From: Gymnorhina tibicen
Taxonomy: Eukaryota > Chordata > Aves > Passeriformes > Artamidae
Direction of reading: 5' to 3'
DNA: 64,000 nt
Assembly (NCBI GenBank): GCA_013399875.1
Contig: VXAZ01000289.1
Location: forward strand, 2,050,679-2,114,678
The position numbers and the translations under genes were made by a program. This document shows positions 47,111-60,240 of this stretch, piece after piece (within the stretch, counting starts at the first letter, position 1; each line of letters opens with the position of its first letter). Below the pieces are notes generated by a model, which ran no database searches, was not told the DNA's origin, and saw only the letters and a program-made list of their open reading frames with translations.

Positions 47111-50100
47111 TGCAAAATTAATATGTGACTATGTGTAGGTCTATAGCTCTCAGCTGACCCATTGCTGCAAACTCCGAGCTGCTCCTCTTCTCCGAAGTAC
47201 CAGCGGTGAACTTAAAAGGAGATAGGGTGTGAAGTGACTTCTATCAAAATGTTTTACTGTTGTTAATGAAATAAGAGGATAGTAATTAATGTGAAATGAT
47301 GCCTGAAAATGAGTGGCAAGCACTAGCAGGTACTGATGGGCTGGATAGTGATACAGGCCACTAGCACAGTAAGTGAACGGACCTGGGTTCCAGCGGGGTA
47401 TTTGGGCTGTACCTCTGCAGCACAAGGGAGGAGGCTGGGGCTGGGCTGCCTGAGCAGGGATAGGGGCAGCCAGGGCTGAGCTTGGGGTGGAGGCCTGGGG
47501 CAGTGGGGCCTTGAGGTCTGATCCTGTCTATCTGTGGGAAAAGGATGGGCAAGTGGTGCCTGCTGAGCTGGTGGCTGGGCAGGAGGCTTGGGGAAAAGAA
47601 GGCATCTTGCTGGGGACAGTATTAACCATCAGGAATGTCCTGTGATTTTAATTGCTGATTCCGAGGCAGGAGTGGTTTCTTACTCTTGGGAGTGAGGATG
47701 TGAACATTTAGATTAAAAGAGCAGGGGGTTTGTGACATTGGGGGTGAGAGATTGATATGCTGCAGCAAGGGCATCCAAGCATGAGGCCATGCATGCCTGA
47801 AAGAGAGCTCCTCGTGTGCAGCCTGAGCCTGCCAGTGCTGCCATCCTTCACCTCCCCAAGGGCTGACAGCTTTTGGGGCTGGCAGGAAATCTGCACCAAA
47901 ATGGGCTGTCAAAGCTGCCAGCAAGGGAGTCACCAGAATGGACCTCTGGACTGGACCCTGTGGGCAGCTAGCACAGAGAGGTGACCTCTGGAAATATGAG
48001 ATTTTGATGATTCCTGCAACTTAAAGGACTGCCTATTGAGTTGGTTGTGAGTGGACCTTTGTTTTGAAGGGCTTCACTGCTAGGGAGAGGGGAGGTGGAT
48101 GCTTTTGATACCTACGGATGGTATGGTTAGAGATGATCTCACTTCTGACATTCCTTTGTCAAGCCTAAATTCTGTCTGGCAGTGTGAGAACCAGGGTAAG
48201 GTGTTTGTGATGTGCCAAATGCTATTTGCGTGTCAAACAGTGGTGTTCTGGCTGGGGTCGTTCAAGGGTCCTTGGGATCCTCCACCAGCTCACAGGGTAC
48301 AGCACAGGAATGAGTGCAAGTTTTCAGGTGTATAAAGTGGGATTTTTCTTGTTGAACTGCGGAGAGTCATCTCATCCTAAGGCCAGCATGTAAATTGGTT
48401 CAGGTGAGTTCCTCTCTGCAGGCAACCAGGTATTTTTTAGGATATGAGTCTTACTGACCATCTCTGTCATTGATGTTAGTATTCTCTGTGTTCAGAGGGA
48501 GGGGAGCTGCCTCCCACCAGCAGTAGCCTGTGAAAATGGCCTATTGAGTCTGTCTGCATCCTGCTGCTGCAGCTGTATTGGATATGCTGGTGAAATACAT
48601 CACTCTCTTTTATGAAATTTTTCTCCTCTGTTGATTCCAAGTCCATAGTTAATCAGGCACAGGCACCAAAGTGTGTACCTCTGTGTACCTCTCAGCAGCT
48701 TAAAAACCAACGTGGAGGTTGTTGCAGTTTACCCAGCCTGCTACTGCACTATGTGGGCAAAGACAGAGAAAGACAGGGTCACTGACTTGTGTGGCACTTG
48801 CTTCAAGAGCAAAATAAGAGTTGCAATTCAGAAAAGACTCATCAGTGACTCTGACAAAGCCAAGCTAAAAACACGAAGATCACCTAAGGTATTTCCAAAA
48901 TTCAGAAGTCACCTAAAGCAGTACATATAAGTCTTAATTTTGCTCTCATGGAAGCTGTGAGACATCAAAAGACAGAGGAGAAGCACTGATTTTTTAGTTG
49001 GTTATTTTTTTTTGTTTTAATAAACCTTCAGCAGATTTGCTTTTCTTAATCTTCTGGGTCACTTTCTGATTCTTCTGGTTTGTTATTACACATACTTGCG
49101 ACAATCATGGCAGCTTTGCACTGATTACAGTAAGTGTGTTCAATTAGATCAGGCTTTTTTTGGGTAGGAATGTACAAAACTGAGGTGGATCAGAGGCTAG
49201 TAGAAAATTTTCACTTAGTCTTTTAAATAAGAGTTTTAACTTATCGATCTAATACTAGTCTGTCTTTTGAAGCAACCAAAATTGCTTGCGGGGTCTCCTT
49301 TTTCCCAAGATGTTAAGGCCCCCAGAAGCAAAGTAGAAGCATGAACTGGACAGTCATGAGAATAGTCAATGTTTCTGTTTTCTAAAACTTGTTTTTGAAA
49401 GCTTTTCTATTTTCTTGTTCTGTTTCTGTGTCTTGAGGTTTTCTGAAAGTGTAAAGTCCTGTGCAGCCTGAAGAGATGTAATGTATGGTTAAGGAAAAAT
49501 GGTTGTGGTGCTTTCTAATATCTGCTCAGTGATGTAATGCAATGCAGATTAATGCCTCCCCTCCAGCTGGCAAACTCCTATGGAACTCATTCACACACTC
49601 ACATGTACATACACCTACTCATGCTTTTTTCTTTTCCGTGGCCTTAAAAAAACACCCCAAACCAAAACCCCCAAGAGAGTCTGTTTCTGCTCACAGAACT
49701 AGCAGATCCTGGCCTGCTCTGCTGAAACATGATTAATGAAGTATAAACAGATAGTTTTCTTATCAAAGGGCTACTGACAGATTAAAGGCTGATTAAAGCT
49801 GACTGTTTGTATACGAGAGGAGGGAACTACTTGATTCCTGGTGGGCAGCAGTCACTATGAAAGTTTGTTTGCTTTTGATGAAGGATGGACAGAAGGATTC
49901 CTGGAAGAGTACAAATTTTTCTCTAGGATGGAGCAGCCAAATGCTTCCTATGCAGTATGTCCCAGCTTTTATATATTAAAAGGTATATAAATGCATTGAG
50001 AGTAAGGAGGGTTGAAGAGCTCTAGTGGAAGCACTCAATAAATCCTGCATCAGGTAATAAACTCACTGATATCAAAGGGCTCATCTGCTCCTTAGAGATA

Positions 50101-53100
50101 AGCTCTTATGTAATTTGATACTTATCAAAGACCCATGAGTTTGCAAAATTTAGTTGGGAAATCTTCTGAGCAAAGGCCATGACAAGCTGTTTGTGAAAAC
50201 AGCATGATATATTTCATAGATGTCAAAGCACTAGAACAGTCTTCCTTGCAGTATCTTAGAAGGCTCGAATTTCTTGCTGAAGCATGAGAAACTAGGAAAA
50301 AGAACTAATGCTAGCTCCGACATATGTAAAATATCTTTAAGTTGAGAAGATTTGGCCACTGGGAAGCCTGTGAACTGTCTCTCATGGTACTTCATCAATG
50401 CTTACAATACGCAGTGCTCCACTCTAAAATCTACCCCTGTGTGCCACGACAGCAGTGGTTTCAGCAGTTGCAGCAGGTTTTCGTGGTGTGAATCCTGCCT
50501 GGCAGCTGCAGAGGACATAGTCCAGCTTCATTCAAGACAAGTCTTGTTTGCAGCTTCCCCCACCTTGCCTTGGAAGCTGTGTTTAAGCTGGTCCTTGCCT
50601 GAGCTGGTTTGAACTTGTACCTGTACCTGGTCTTGCACCTTGCTGACCCAGACTCAAGGCTAATGCCTTGACTTGAGCAAGGCTGATGCCCGTCCAGCTG
50701 TGCCCTTTATCTGTGGCTAGCTTTGGTCTTCTTCCATTGCAGACCAGGCATCAAATAACTGTTTCCCACTGGTGGTGAGCATGTGCAAGGAAAATCAGTT
50801 GCAACTTATTGCCCTTACTTTTAGAAACCACTCTCTGAAAACAGGATCAGCCTCTCTTGGCGTATCTTGCAGTCACATTTATTTTCCTTTCTAGAAACCG
50901 CCTTTTTTTGTTCTGATCTTATTGCTCATGATAAACATATGCTGGCTAATAATAATCAACAACCATAATTTCAGCAACAAAAAGTTTGAAAAGCTTTAAA
51001 AGTCTATTTGCAAACATGTCAAGTGGATTTTTTTTTTAATGTATACGTTGATATTTTCCTTTCATTTTCTCTGTTGGTGTCTCTGTAATTTTAGTTTCCC
51101 TTCAGTAAACATCACAGTATTTACAGTGCACAGAGACATGAACAATGTTGAAAAATAGGCTATTCAGGGTTTGTTTTATTAGTTCAACATCACCAAATAC
51201 GTTTAGGTAAGTTGGAAGCAACTTTTTACCTCAGAGAGCTAAAGAGCCAGGCTATTGTGTCCATGTTGAGGATGTTTGAAATTAGGCTAGTGACAAAACT
51301 GTGAGCTGTAGTTCCTGCCTATCGTCACAGTCCAGCACCACAGCCTCATGCAACAGCCTGCCTTGACACGGCAGGATGCAGGAGAGCAGCTGGCCCTGCT
51401 CTGTGAGGAAAGGACCAGCACTGCTGGGAATCACCCTGTGGGGTATCATTCCTCACTAATGAGCTTAAGTGGAACCAGGTGGAGTGCAGAGGCAACATGA
51501 GGAGAGATTTTGTAGAAAGCCCTGGTGTCAGTATGACTACATAAATAAATGGAGGCTTTCTTATTCAGATATGAAACAACTGGACAGCTGAAGAAGGATG
51601 CTGGCAATCCAGAAGGGAACACTTTGCTTTGCACTTTGTTTTGAATGTATAGCAACGTCTGGCTGTATTTTTTTGTGGGTATATGGAAGGTTGTTTTTCT
51701 TATGTTAACAAAAATATGTGTTTCTCATTTTCTCTGTCACTAATTTGCACAGTCTTAAAGACTTAATCTGCTTCCTTCAGGTTCCATTAAAATTTAGGTG
51801 AGAGCTTGGCTTTTGCAAGAGACAGTGTTAACTGAGGCATGAACCTCCACCCTCCTTGAAAGCTGTTCCATATGTTATAGGTAGGCCTGCATTTATTGGC
51901 TGCATTTATTCTCACCACTTCTAGGTGTTGAATTCAACAGTCAGAGCAGGAGCTTAGTGTCTTTCTTACATCTTTCTATACCTGACCTAGGAAAATGCAC
52001 GTCTTCTTGCCATTTGAAATATATTGCCCTGTGATGTTGCCTTTCTCTTTCCATCCAGATTAAGCAAGTCTGTGGTGACTGTGTACTATACCCGTCTCCA
52101 GGGAGAGAGACGAATCTAGGCACACATAAGTGAGTGCCAGGATGGTATTTGATGTTGAACCTTTGTAGCCAAGAGGGATCTTTATACAGATGAATTTGCC
52201 TTTTTCATGACTACCCCCTATGTTTGGGTATTTTCTTATTTAACCAAATTCTGTTGTAGTGTTTTGTATGCTTATTAGGATTCCAGATGGCTTTTTTTAA
52301 CATACACAATCCATGAAACCACTGAAAGGCAATCTCTGTGGAATCCCTTTGGATTCCCTATAAATATTTAGCTTCCAACTCCAGCTTTCTAGCTATCTTG
52401 TTGTTTCTGTCCTATAATAAGATTCTTTAATATAGCTCCCAGAGCTGTAGTATAGAACCTTACACCTTATAAAAAGGAAATTTGCAATGGATGTAAGGAA
52501 ATTATATCAAAAATATCCCTGCAAACAGCTTGCCAGTGAGTTAGAGATAGTGTCAAGGCTGGCATTATGCCAGCACTGGGCGACCACTGCTCTTGGATAT
52601 TTTTCTAAAGTTTATTTTTTTCTAAAGTTTAATTTTTTACATATGTTCATTCCCCAGCCCCCAAAGAAATATTTTTGCAATGATCTTAAAAAAACCAAAA
52701 GAAATCAATGCCAGCCACTGGGTCCTTAGAAGAAACTTTTAATAACAAGGAATGTAGTACACACACAATAGAACTAAATACCCTGACTATAAGAAACAGA
52801 TTTCTTTAAAGATAAAGATTGTGATCAGCAGTAAATAAGACAAAATAGAGCTTTTACCATGGGAGGAAAAAAAAAGTGAAAGGAATGAAAAACCCAGAGT
52901 GGTGAATTCTTTCTAGGGCTAAGTCCTACAGATCAGGGTAGAAGTTCCACTACTGCTAAGTTTTGTTACTACCTCAGGTAGAAACAAGGGAGTATTTAAG
53001 GTGCATTGCAGTCAGCACTTTCAATAAACTCCTCTTCGGGGGATGTCTGCAGCTAGTGCTTGCATAGATTTTACTCTGTGCAATTTGGTATAAATCTCTA

Positions 53101-53254
53101 TTGCAAATACTTCTACATGGCAAGGGAGTTGTTCTTGCCACCAGAGACATTTTCTGCAATCAAAATCCAAGCAGACCCCTACCCTGCAAAATCAAACAAA
53201 GCCAAATATTCTCAACGCCAAAACTCAAAGCTGTGGAGCCCTTGCTCCCAGTGC
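47111..53254. other. No gene recognised
   Basis: Six kilobases without a recognisable exon or RNA gene. A GC-richer patch at 47390-47600 gives proline/serine-rich minus-strand frames that look like composition artefacts. A small internal duplication AAGGCTAATGCC / AAGGCTGATGCC lies near 50658 and 50681. A 17-bp-period duplication of TTTTTCTAAAGTTTA lies near 52599-52632. The region 49740-49900 has TCAAAGG and GATTAAAG motifs but nothing definable. Confidence 0.6.
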
Positions 53255-54310
53255 CATAGAATCATAGAATGGTTTGTGTTGGAAGGGACATAAGAGATGA
53301 TCTAGTTCCAACCCCCCTGCTATGAGGTGGGACACACTCCACTGGCCCCGGTTGCTCAGAGCCCCATCCAACCTGGCCTTGAACACTGCCAGGGATGGGG
53401 TATCCATAACTTCTCTGGGCAACCTGTTACATTGTTCAGCATCCTCACAGTAAAGAATTTCTTCTGTATACCTAACCTAAATTTCCCCTATTTCAGTCTG
53501 AACTCATTGCTCCTTGTCTTATCACTACAGTTGCTGATAAAATGTTCCTTTCTGGTTGCCGTGTAGGCCTCCTTAGAGTACTGGAGGGTTGCTACGAGGT
53601 CTCACAACCTTCTCTTCTCCAGGCTGAATATCCCTTGCTTTCTCAGCTTGTCTTCACGGGAGAAGTGCTCCAGTCCTACAGGATTTCAAATTGCTAGGAC
53701 TGCAGGCTGACTCACACCTCATTCAATCAGGTGTTGCAAATCCTCAAAGACGGCAATTTCACAGTGTTGCTGAGCACCTGTTGTAGTGTTCTCATGTTCC
53801 TTTTGACTCTTTTCTGCTATGGATGAACAGGTCAAATATCCTCTTTTCTTCCTCACAGATAATGTTCCAGACCTCATTCAGTCATCAGTCTCCCGGGGAC
53901 TCTTGCCCAGAAGTTGGAAGTTGTCTTTACTCTGAGCAGCACTCAGTGCAGGACCCCAGCTGAAGTCAGGCCAGGGCTGTGTAGGATGAAGAGATGATCC
54001 TGCCAGTGCTGCAGACTAATTTTCTATTTTTTCACCTCAGTGTGATGTTTCTCTTTTTTTGCAGTAGCATGATGTTGTTGACTCATATTCAGCTTGTGAT
54101 CCATAGTAACTGCCAGCTCCTTTTTTTCAGAACTGATTAGTCATCTGCCATCCAGCACCTGTGCAGCTGACAGTTTAACTACAGTAAATTCTGCATGTCT
54201 CCTTTGAATATTATATTTCTGCTGGACTGTGCCTCTGATTTATCATGATTATTTTGAATTCTATATCAGTCTTGCAATGTGTTCCCGTGTCTGCAAATGT
54301 GGTAAGCCCA
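53255..54310 (-). mobile_element. CR1 LINE, 3' portion (antisense), with an interruption
   Basis: At 53255 the plus strand begins CATAGAATCATAGAATGG, the reverse complement of the avian CR1 3' terminus with its ATTCTATG octamer repeats. The next 430 bp follow CR1 antisense closely (CTAGTTCCAACC, CTGGCCTTGAACACTGCCAGG, TTGTCTTATCACTACAG, CTTCTCTTCTCCAGGCTGAA, GAGAAGTGCTCCAG). After roughly 190 bp without clear similarity (about 53695-53880), the order resumes with a CAGGACCCCAG-type block. At 54075-54290 lies the complement of the ORF2 motif DHKLNMSQQ and a GATTATTTTGAATTCTA stretch. It is a 5'-truncated, non-coding copy. The interruption may be an insertion or a replaced segment. Confidence 0.93.
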
Positions 54311-55785
54311 GAGCGGTCATGACAATACTGTGTTGCAATGGACTCTGGGTATACCTCGTGGGACTATATAGGATGCATAAATGCATCCATCCTCATAAAA
54401 GCTGCTTATAACTCCCCTGGTATGGTTTGCAAGCCCATTCTACACCCTTGGATAGCAGTTTCATGTAGTTCATATGTATCTAGGTTAAGTGTGATAATGC
54501 CATGTCCCACAAACTGAAAAAAAGTACCAATATCATAGGAGCTGTTATTTTCCACACACAGTCGTTGGTGTTTGGCTGAAGAAACAAACCCACCTGTATA
54601 TAGTTATTCCCTGGCAAGAATGGCAAATAATTTTAAACTGTGGATGAATTCAGGCATTGAGGTACCAAGACATAATGAAGAACTATTAGAAAGAATCATG
54701 AAAATAATACAGTTTTAAAATTATCACTCATTCTTGACACATGCTGAATCAACTTTCATCATTTAACCTTCACTGCCCTGATGCAAAATACGATTGAGGT
54801 CTGGTAGAACCAAGCAGAGTGGGTGGTGTGGGTAATGAAGTTTTGTTTTTCCAGTAGGAATTCTTCTGCTTTGTACATCATTACATTGTATAGTTAGAGA
54901 AAAATACCATGAAGAAAACAAAAACCAGGTGGGACAACAAAATATGTTGTGAAATAGATCCATGGTGCTATGTGCGGGGGTTACAGGACACGGATAGAAA
55001 GCAGGACTGGGTTTTAAATGAACAGATCTTATACTTTTTTTGGAAAAAGGACAACTAGAATGTAATGAACCAAAGTACCACTGGATTATACCTGTTTTAC
55101 AGAGAGAAGAATGTGATGCCATGACTTGTCCTATTGAAGTTGTCAGGAGTGTGGTAGGGGTGCCAATATTCCCAAGGTTTCCATGACAAATCCCCTGTTT
55201 CCTTCACAAAGTCCTGCACTGTGCTGAGTCTATGTCTTTTCTCACTCTGCAATTGCCATGTAACACTTTGTGGTCTGCTCTTAGCACTTCAAAAGGCCAG
55301 CTGCTCCCTCAGATTATCAACTAGCTTTTTATCTATAAATAGAGTGTAGCTACTGTCCTGGGGAGATTCTGAGCTGGAATATATGCAAATATATTTGACA
55401 GGTTTTCTGAGGCTCTCTCTTGGGGGTTAACATAAATTTTCAGATAGGATAAAAGTCAGCAGCACATCCAAATATTCTTAAACCATCTTATGACACTGAA
55501 GATTGTTCTAGTTTATATATGTTTTCACTCATTAATGTCCTACTGCACATCAAATCCTTATTTTCAAAAGGAAAGAATATGGACAGTCTCCTTCTCTGTG
55601 CAAAACTTGGGACCTTTAGTGGACATATATGCCTTTTGTATCCATTTGTGCATTGTATCTGTTCTCCAAACCCTTATGCTATCCCTCCTTGAAGCTCAGT
55701 GAGAATGACACGCAGTGATAGTTTTGTTTCAAGCTCCATTTCTTCCAGGCTTGAGTTTCGTGCGGTAGTGTGAGAAGAGACACAG
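54311..55785. other. No gene recognised
   Basis: Unique sequence to the right of the CR1. The 119-codon minus frame at 54763-55122 has no recognisable motif. No repeat is assigned. Confidence 0.6.
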
Positions 55786-55789
55786 CAGA

Positions 55790-56120
55790 TGGCAGTGCAT
55801 GACATCAATTATCTCTGCTGCACTCCTGTTCTCAGCGGTAATTGTCCAGAGCCGGTGAGATTACACCGGAGGGCACCCCCCACTCCCTGGCTCCGTGTGG
55901 AGGAAAGGAAGACACTTCTGTGAACCAGTGCACTCTGAGGTGTCACTTTTGCTCGGTGGATCAAGACTGCTGAAACAGCAAAATATCTGCCCCCAGATTT
56001 AAGCAGCTTTATCACTGGCAGGAGGCTCCGAAGGCCTCCTACGTACAGACAGATTGCAGCTTTCAGCAGAAGCCAGTCCCAGGGTATTTCTGTTTTCACC
56101 CATGTTTTTGTCTTCCACAA
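55790..56120. promoter_or_regulatory. CpG-retaining candidate conserved element
   Basis: Around nine CpGs survive in about 330 bp (for example CAGCGGTAATTG, GAGCCGGTGAG, CACCGGAGG, GCTCGGTGG, CTCCGAAGG, CTACGTACAG), which is unusual for this window. Ordered strings such as ATCAATTATCTC, CAGATTTAAGCAGC and TTATCACTGGCAGG add to the impression of constraint. The minus frame at 55809-56120 (103 codons) has no recognised domain. This may be an enhancer or an untranslated exon; conservation was not tested. Confidence 0.3.
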
Positions 56121-56523
56121 TGTGATTCATGTTCTTAACTGCTTTGCTGCTTCAAAATCTAGTCAATTTGCATGTCAAATTAATTTTTTTCCATTTATCC
56201 TCATAGTTCTGTCTTTGGGTGAATGTTAGAGTGCTCATTTTTGGTGCTTTGTGGTCTTTGAACTAATATCTGCCACAGAAATAATGATGGCATTAAATGA
56301 AAATTCCCTTACCAGGTTGTGATGTGTTTCATCAATTTGATCTGTTGCAAGGGACCATCTGAAAAAGGAGAAAAGGGAAGATGGAAGGGAAAGGGAGGAA
56401 ACAGGATTTTCTTGAATGCTAACACAGAACTGCTTTGATAACAGTGACTGAGAAAACAAGGAAGAAAGTCTGCAAATTAGAGAGTTTTAAGTAGAAAACA
56501 TTGTTTTTAACCAAAACATTTAA
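56121..56523. other. No gene recognised
   Basis: AT-rich unique sequence leading into the sense CR1. Nothing else is visible. Confidence 0.6.
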
Positions 56524-56975
56524 TTATGGAGCTTTTAGGGAGAGCCCAGTGGAGTGTCACTAAGATGATGGAGGAGTTGGATCACCTCTCCTGTGAGAAG
56601 AGACTGAGAGAGCTGGGACTCTTCAGCCTTGAGAGGACTCAGGGAAATATTGCCGATGTATACAAATACCCAAAGGGAGGGTACCAAGAGGATGGAGCCA
56701 GGCTCTTTTCAGTGGTGCCCAGAGGCAACGGGCCAGGCAATGGGCACAAATTGAAACACAGGAGATTCCCTCAGAACATCAGGAAACAATTTTTCAGTGT
56801 GAGGCTGACTGAGCACTGGTACAAGTTGAGGAGTCTCCATCCCCGGAGATCTTCAAAAGCTGTCTGGACACAGTCCTGGGTAACCAGCTCTAGGTGGCCC
56901 TGCTTGAGCAGGGTGGTTGGACCAGATGACTTCAGAGGTCCCTTCTAAATCAACTGTTTTGTGATGCTGTGAACC
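56524..56975 (+). mobile_element. CR1 LINE, 3' end of ORF2 and 3' UTR (sense)
   Basis: The plus-strand frame from 56526 (140 codons) is the C-terminus of CR1 ORF2. It reads TKMMEELDHLSCEKRLREL, then GLFSLERTQGNIADVYKYPK, then QEDGARLFSVVPRGNGPGNG and HKLKHRRFPQNIRKQFFSVR, matching the conserved avian CR1 tail. The 3' UTR follows, with GGTTGGACCAGATGACTTC and AGAGGTCCCTTC (about 56921-56946) ending near 56975. It lacks the perfect ATTCTATG octamers. It is 5'-truncated, so only the tail is present, but it is one of the best preserved repeats of the window and explains the long frame here. Confidence 0.96.
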
Positions 56976-59595
56976 CAAAGAGATGCCAACTCCTGAACTG
57001 TACTCCTGTACAGTTCTGGTACTTTCCAATATCTCCTTGAATATTGCTTGGAGCATTATTAGATAAAAAGAATACCTGACGTTACAATTGGAAAAGTAGT
57101 CTTAGACAATGCCCAAACATCATCTCGATATTCAAATTCCAGGGGATTTCCTGAATCTGCTAAGTTACTACCCTAGTGCTACTTTCCAAAGTACCTCAGC
57201 AAATATGCCATGTGCTATTTTTTTCAGAACGACATATTTGAAATGGATCGTGAAGTGACAGAAATGCTGGGATAGTACAAGAGGTTGTCTCTTCTGTTTA
57301 TTACCAATTTTGCACCTGGGCAAGTAGCAGGTAACATCATCCTTGCATCACCTGGAATTCAAATGGAGGTATGATCTTGTTATCTTTGTTTTGATTGAAT
57401 ATTCTCTCCCTTCAAATAAGAGACAGAAATTTTGTTAATATGACAGTTCTAATTACCAAAAATGGAAAATTCTAAAGTATGGAAAAAAACCTAATTACCA
57501 AATCTGTGAAAGAAATAATCTTTCTTTTCAATAAACTGAGATACTGACAGAATCTATTTAAGAAAATCAAAAAACCTGCAAGTGTCTTATTAAATCTTCT
57601 TGGAAGAATCACTTTTTTTCAAGCAAAGACATGTTTAATATGTAAAAACTTGTGTGTGGAACCATCCAGTAACAGAAACCGTTTTTATTGTCTCTCTTAG
57701 TCAGCATGTACTGTGTGCCCTCTATCCTGAATAATTTTGGACAAGAAGGTGTAGAAAAATATTTTGATTCTTTCTACTATAAGACAAGAAGATTGCTTTA
57801 GGATCTTTCAATTAAAGACAAGAAGATTCATTTAGGATCTGCTTCTTAAAGTATATGCTCTCTTTCAGGAATGACTAAATAGGAGAAAAGTATGTTTTCA
57901 AATAGGTCTCTGCAGGGAGCACTGATTGGGAGTTAGGTCAGGAATAACTCCAGAAAGAGGTGCATGCATCAAAGGCTTACCCTGTGCTCTTCAAGGTGTT
58001 GTCGAGACAACATTCCTGGGGGACAAATGTCCATGTCATGACCATCCACATAGAGAGAGGCTCTGACTTTCATCTCAGAAAGGCCAAAAGATTAATGAGC
58101 AAAAAGCCCACATTTTTTTCTTTTTCCCTAGATGCCTTTCCTCCAGAAGAGGCTTGGATGCTCAGAAGTGTCAAAAGCACTGTGGGGACACTTGCACATC
58201 TGTGAACTGGTGAAGCAGCTCATCAGTCAGAGTAGCTGATTTGGGAAACAAGGATACTGCAGCTAATGCCTGTTTCAAATTCTCTTTATAGAATTAACTT
58301 AGGATTTTATAATGTGTAGCATTAGCACTTCAGAGACCCTCATCTGTTTTTAGAAACTAAGGGCAAATTTTGACAGTAATCTTTCTACTGCTTGTCTCAG
58401 AAGAAAAGCAGCTATTAAAGAAAACAGCTAACTTTCAGTAGTCCTCGTATCACCAATAGTCACCACCCTCGTGAATTTTCCAGAACAGATGATCACTAGT
58501 TCTCATGCTGAAGAAATAAAACAGTATGAGTGACAGATCTCTGCAAAGTCACAAGATTATCCCACTTAGAATTTCAACAAGGTTGGACTTTGTCTGACAC
58601 AGTTTAATGCCCCTGACACCTCTTCTGCAAGTTTTGAAACAGGGTGTACTTCCTTTGCCAGTAAGATAGGCTGCTTTCTTAGGCTCCTTTGGAAACAGGG
58701 TAACCAGAAGAAAAGACCCGGACTGATAGTGCCACGAAACAGGATTTCCTATAGTGAGACAAACTGAACTCCTGAGAGCCTGAAACCTTGCAGTACAGCT
58801 AAGGAACAGTAGAAAATGCAAATTTTTCTCCCACTTAGCTGAGCTGCTACATTTTCTTTCCTGCCCTGTTTCTCTTCCAATTCAGTTTGTTTTGAGTGTG
58901 TTGCTCTGTGACCTCCAGGCCAGATAAATTCTTTCAGAATCTCATTTTTCCATTGCAAAAAAGCTGTGATTTTTCCTTCCAAACTGAGCCAAAGAGTATG
59001 TGAAATTTCCCTGGTTTTCCTGGAACATGCTGCTATTGGTTGCTTTTTGTCTACTAATGGTAGACACTAATGCTCCTGGAGTCCGGGTACTGGTTAATTA
59101 TTATAACAAATAGTCATTCTGGAGACAAGCAATAAACAGGGAAAGTAAAGCTCCCACCTCTGTTGCTTTACTGTTAAGCCAGAAGAGTAGATCTGCTGGC
59201 CTGCCTGTGTTGCCTCTCCAAGAAAGTCTTACCTGGTCCTACCACACAGAACATGAATAGGTTTAAAAAAGTAAAGGGAGGGGGTAATTTTGCACCAAAA
59301 GGGACCTGAATTGGCAGGTTTGACCCGCTGTTCATTACAATTCCTTCTTACACTGACCTACTGGCGAGCACTGTGCCTTTTTTTGTTTCATACTTTTACC
59401 CTGCTTTTGTCTTTGGCTGAGTTTTGAAGGTCCACTCGCAGGAGAAGAGGGGTGTCAACTATTCACCTGTTTATAGATCAGATTTGCCTTTTTTTCTTTA
59501 GACTAAGTAATTACAACTTAAATAACTGTTAGAGTAGTGTGTGTCTGGAGTTTTTCAATCTTGACTGTATCTTTCTTGAGCAAGGGCATCCAAAA
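56976..59595. other. No gene recognised; 34-bp tandem duplication
   Basis: A tandem duplication with 34-bp period lies at 57781-57848 (AAGACAAGAAGATTGCTTTA and AAGACAAGAAGATTCATTTA, each followed by GGATCT). Other sequence is unique with no recognisable frame. Confidence 0.65.
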
Positions 59596-59599
59596 CTGA

Positions 59600-60240
59600 A
59601 CAGATGTTTCTCCCACAATCAAATTCGTTCATAACAGGCATTCAGAGAGTATTGCTGAAATATTCATGAGCCTTAAGAGATAACAATGCATGCATACTAA
59701 TGAATAGTAAGTTGTACGGTACTTTAAACAATGACACAATAAAGCAAGTCCGAACTAAACCATCACACAATTAAACATTTCCTTAGCTGCATAGTCTTAG
59801 GTGAAGATTTCACATGTAACTTTTCCTCTAATATTCACAATAAACAGAAAAAGGCACTGCAGAAAAGCACATTTCAGTTTACAAAGACACTTTACCAATG
59901 TATTTAATCTGTCTTGAATCAAGGAGTTCATGAGAGAATGTTTACTAGCCTCATCACTACAGCTTTCCTAAGTGGACATCTGTGAAATATATTTAGAGCA
60001 AATTAGAAAATTTCAGTTAAATTTTTTAAATTCTAGTTGAAGATGATACAACAACTTATCCTGCATGCATACAATCACCACCAGCTAAGGCTGAAAACTG
60101 TGGTTTTGACTGGCAAATTTCTAATATTAATTGTCATTTTTCAGTCTTGACATTTTTATCAAAACCAGAACTTTTTGATCACATTTCCCCCCTTACTAAT
60201 TTGATGTCAAACAACCAATGACTATTTTGACCATCTCAAC
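59600..60240. promoter_or_regulatory. Candidate conserved noncoding element, AT-rich (unverified)
   Basis: Long AT-rich but complex sequence with octamer- and homeodomain-like strings (TATTCATGAG, ATGCATGCATACTAATGAATAG, ACAATTAAAC, TTAATTGTC, TACTAATTTGATGTC) and no repeats or coding frame. The texture suggests constraint; no alignment was done. Confidence 0.22.

Noticed and set aside
56526..56948. 140-codon plus-strand frame as a host gene
   Set aside because: It is the C-terminal tail of CR1 ORF2, followed by the CR1 3' UTR.
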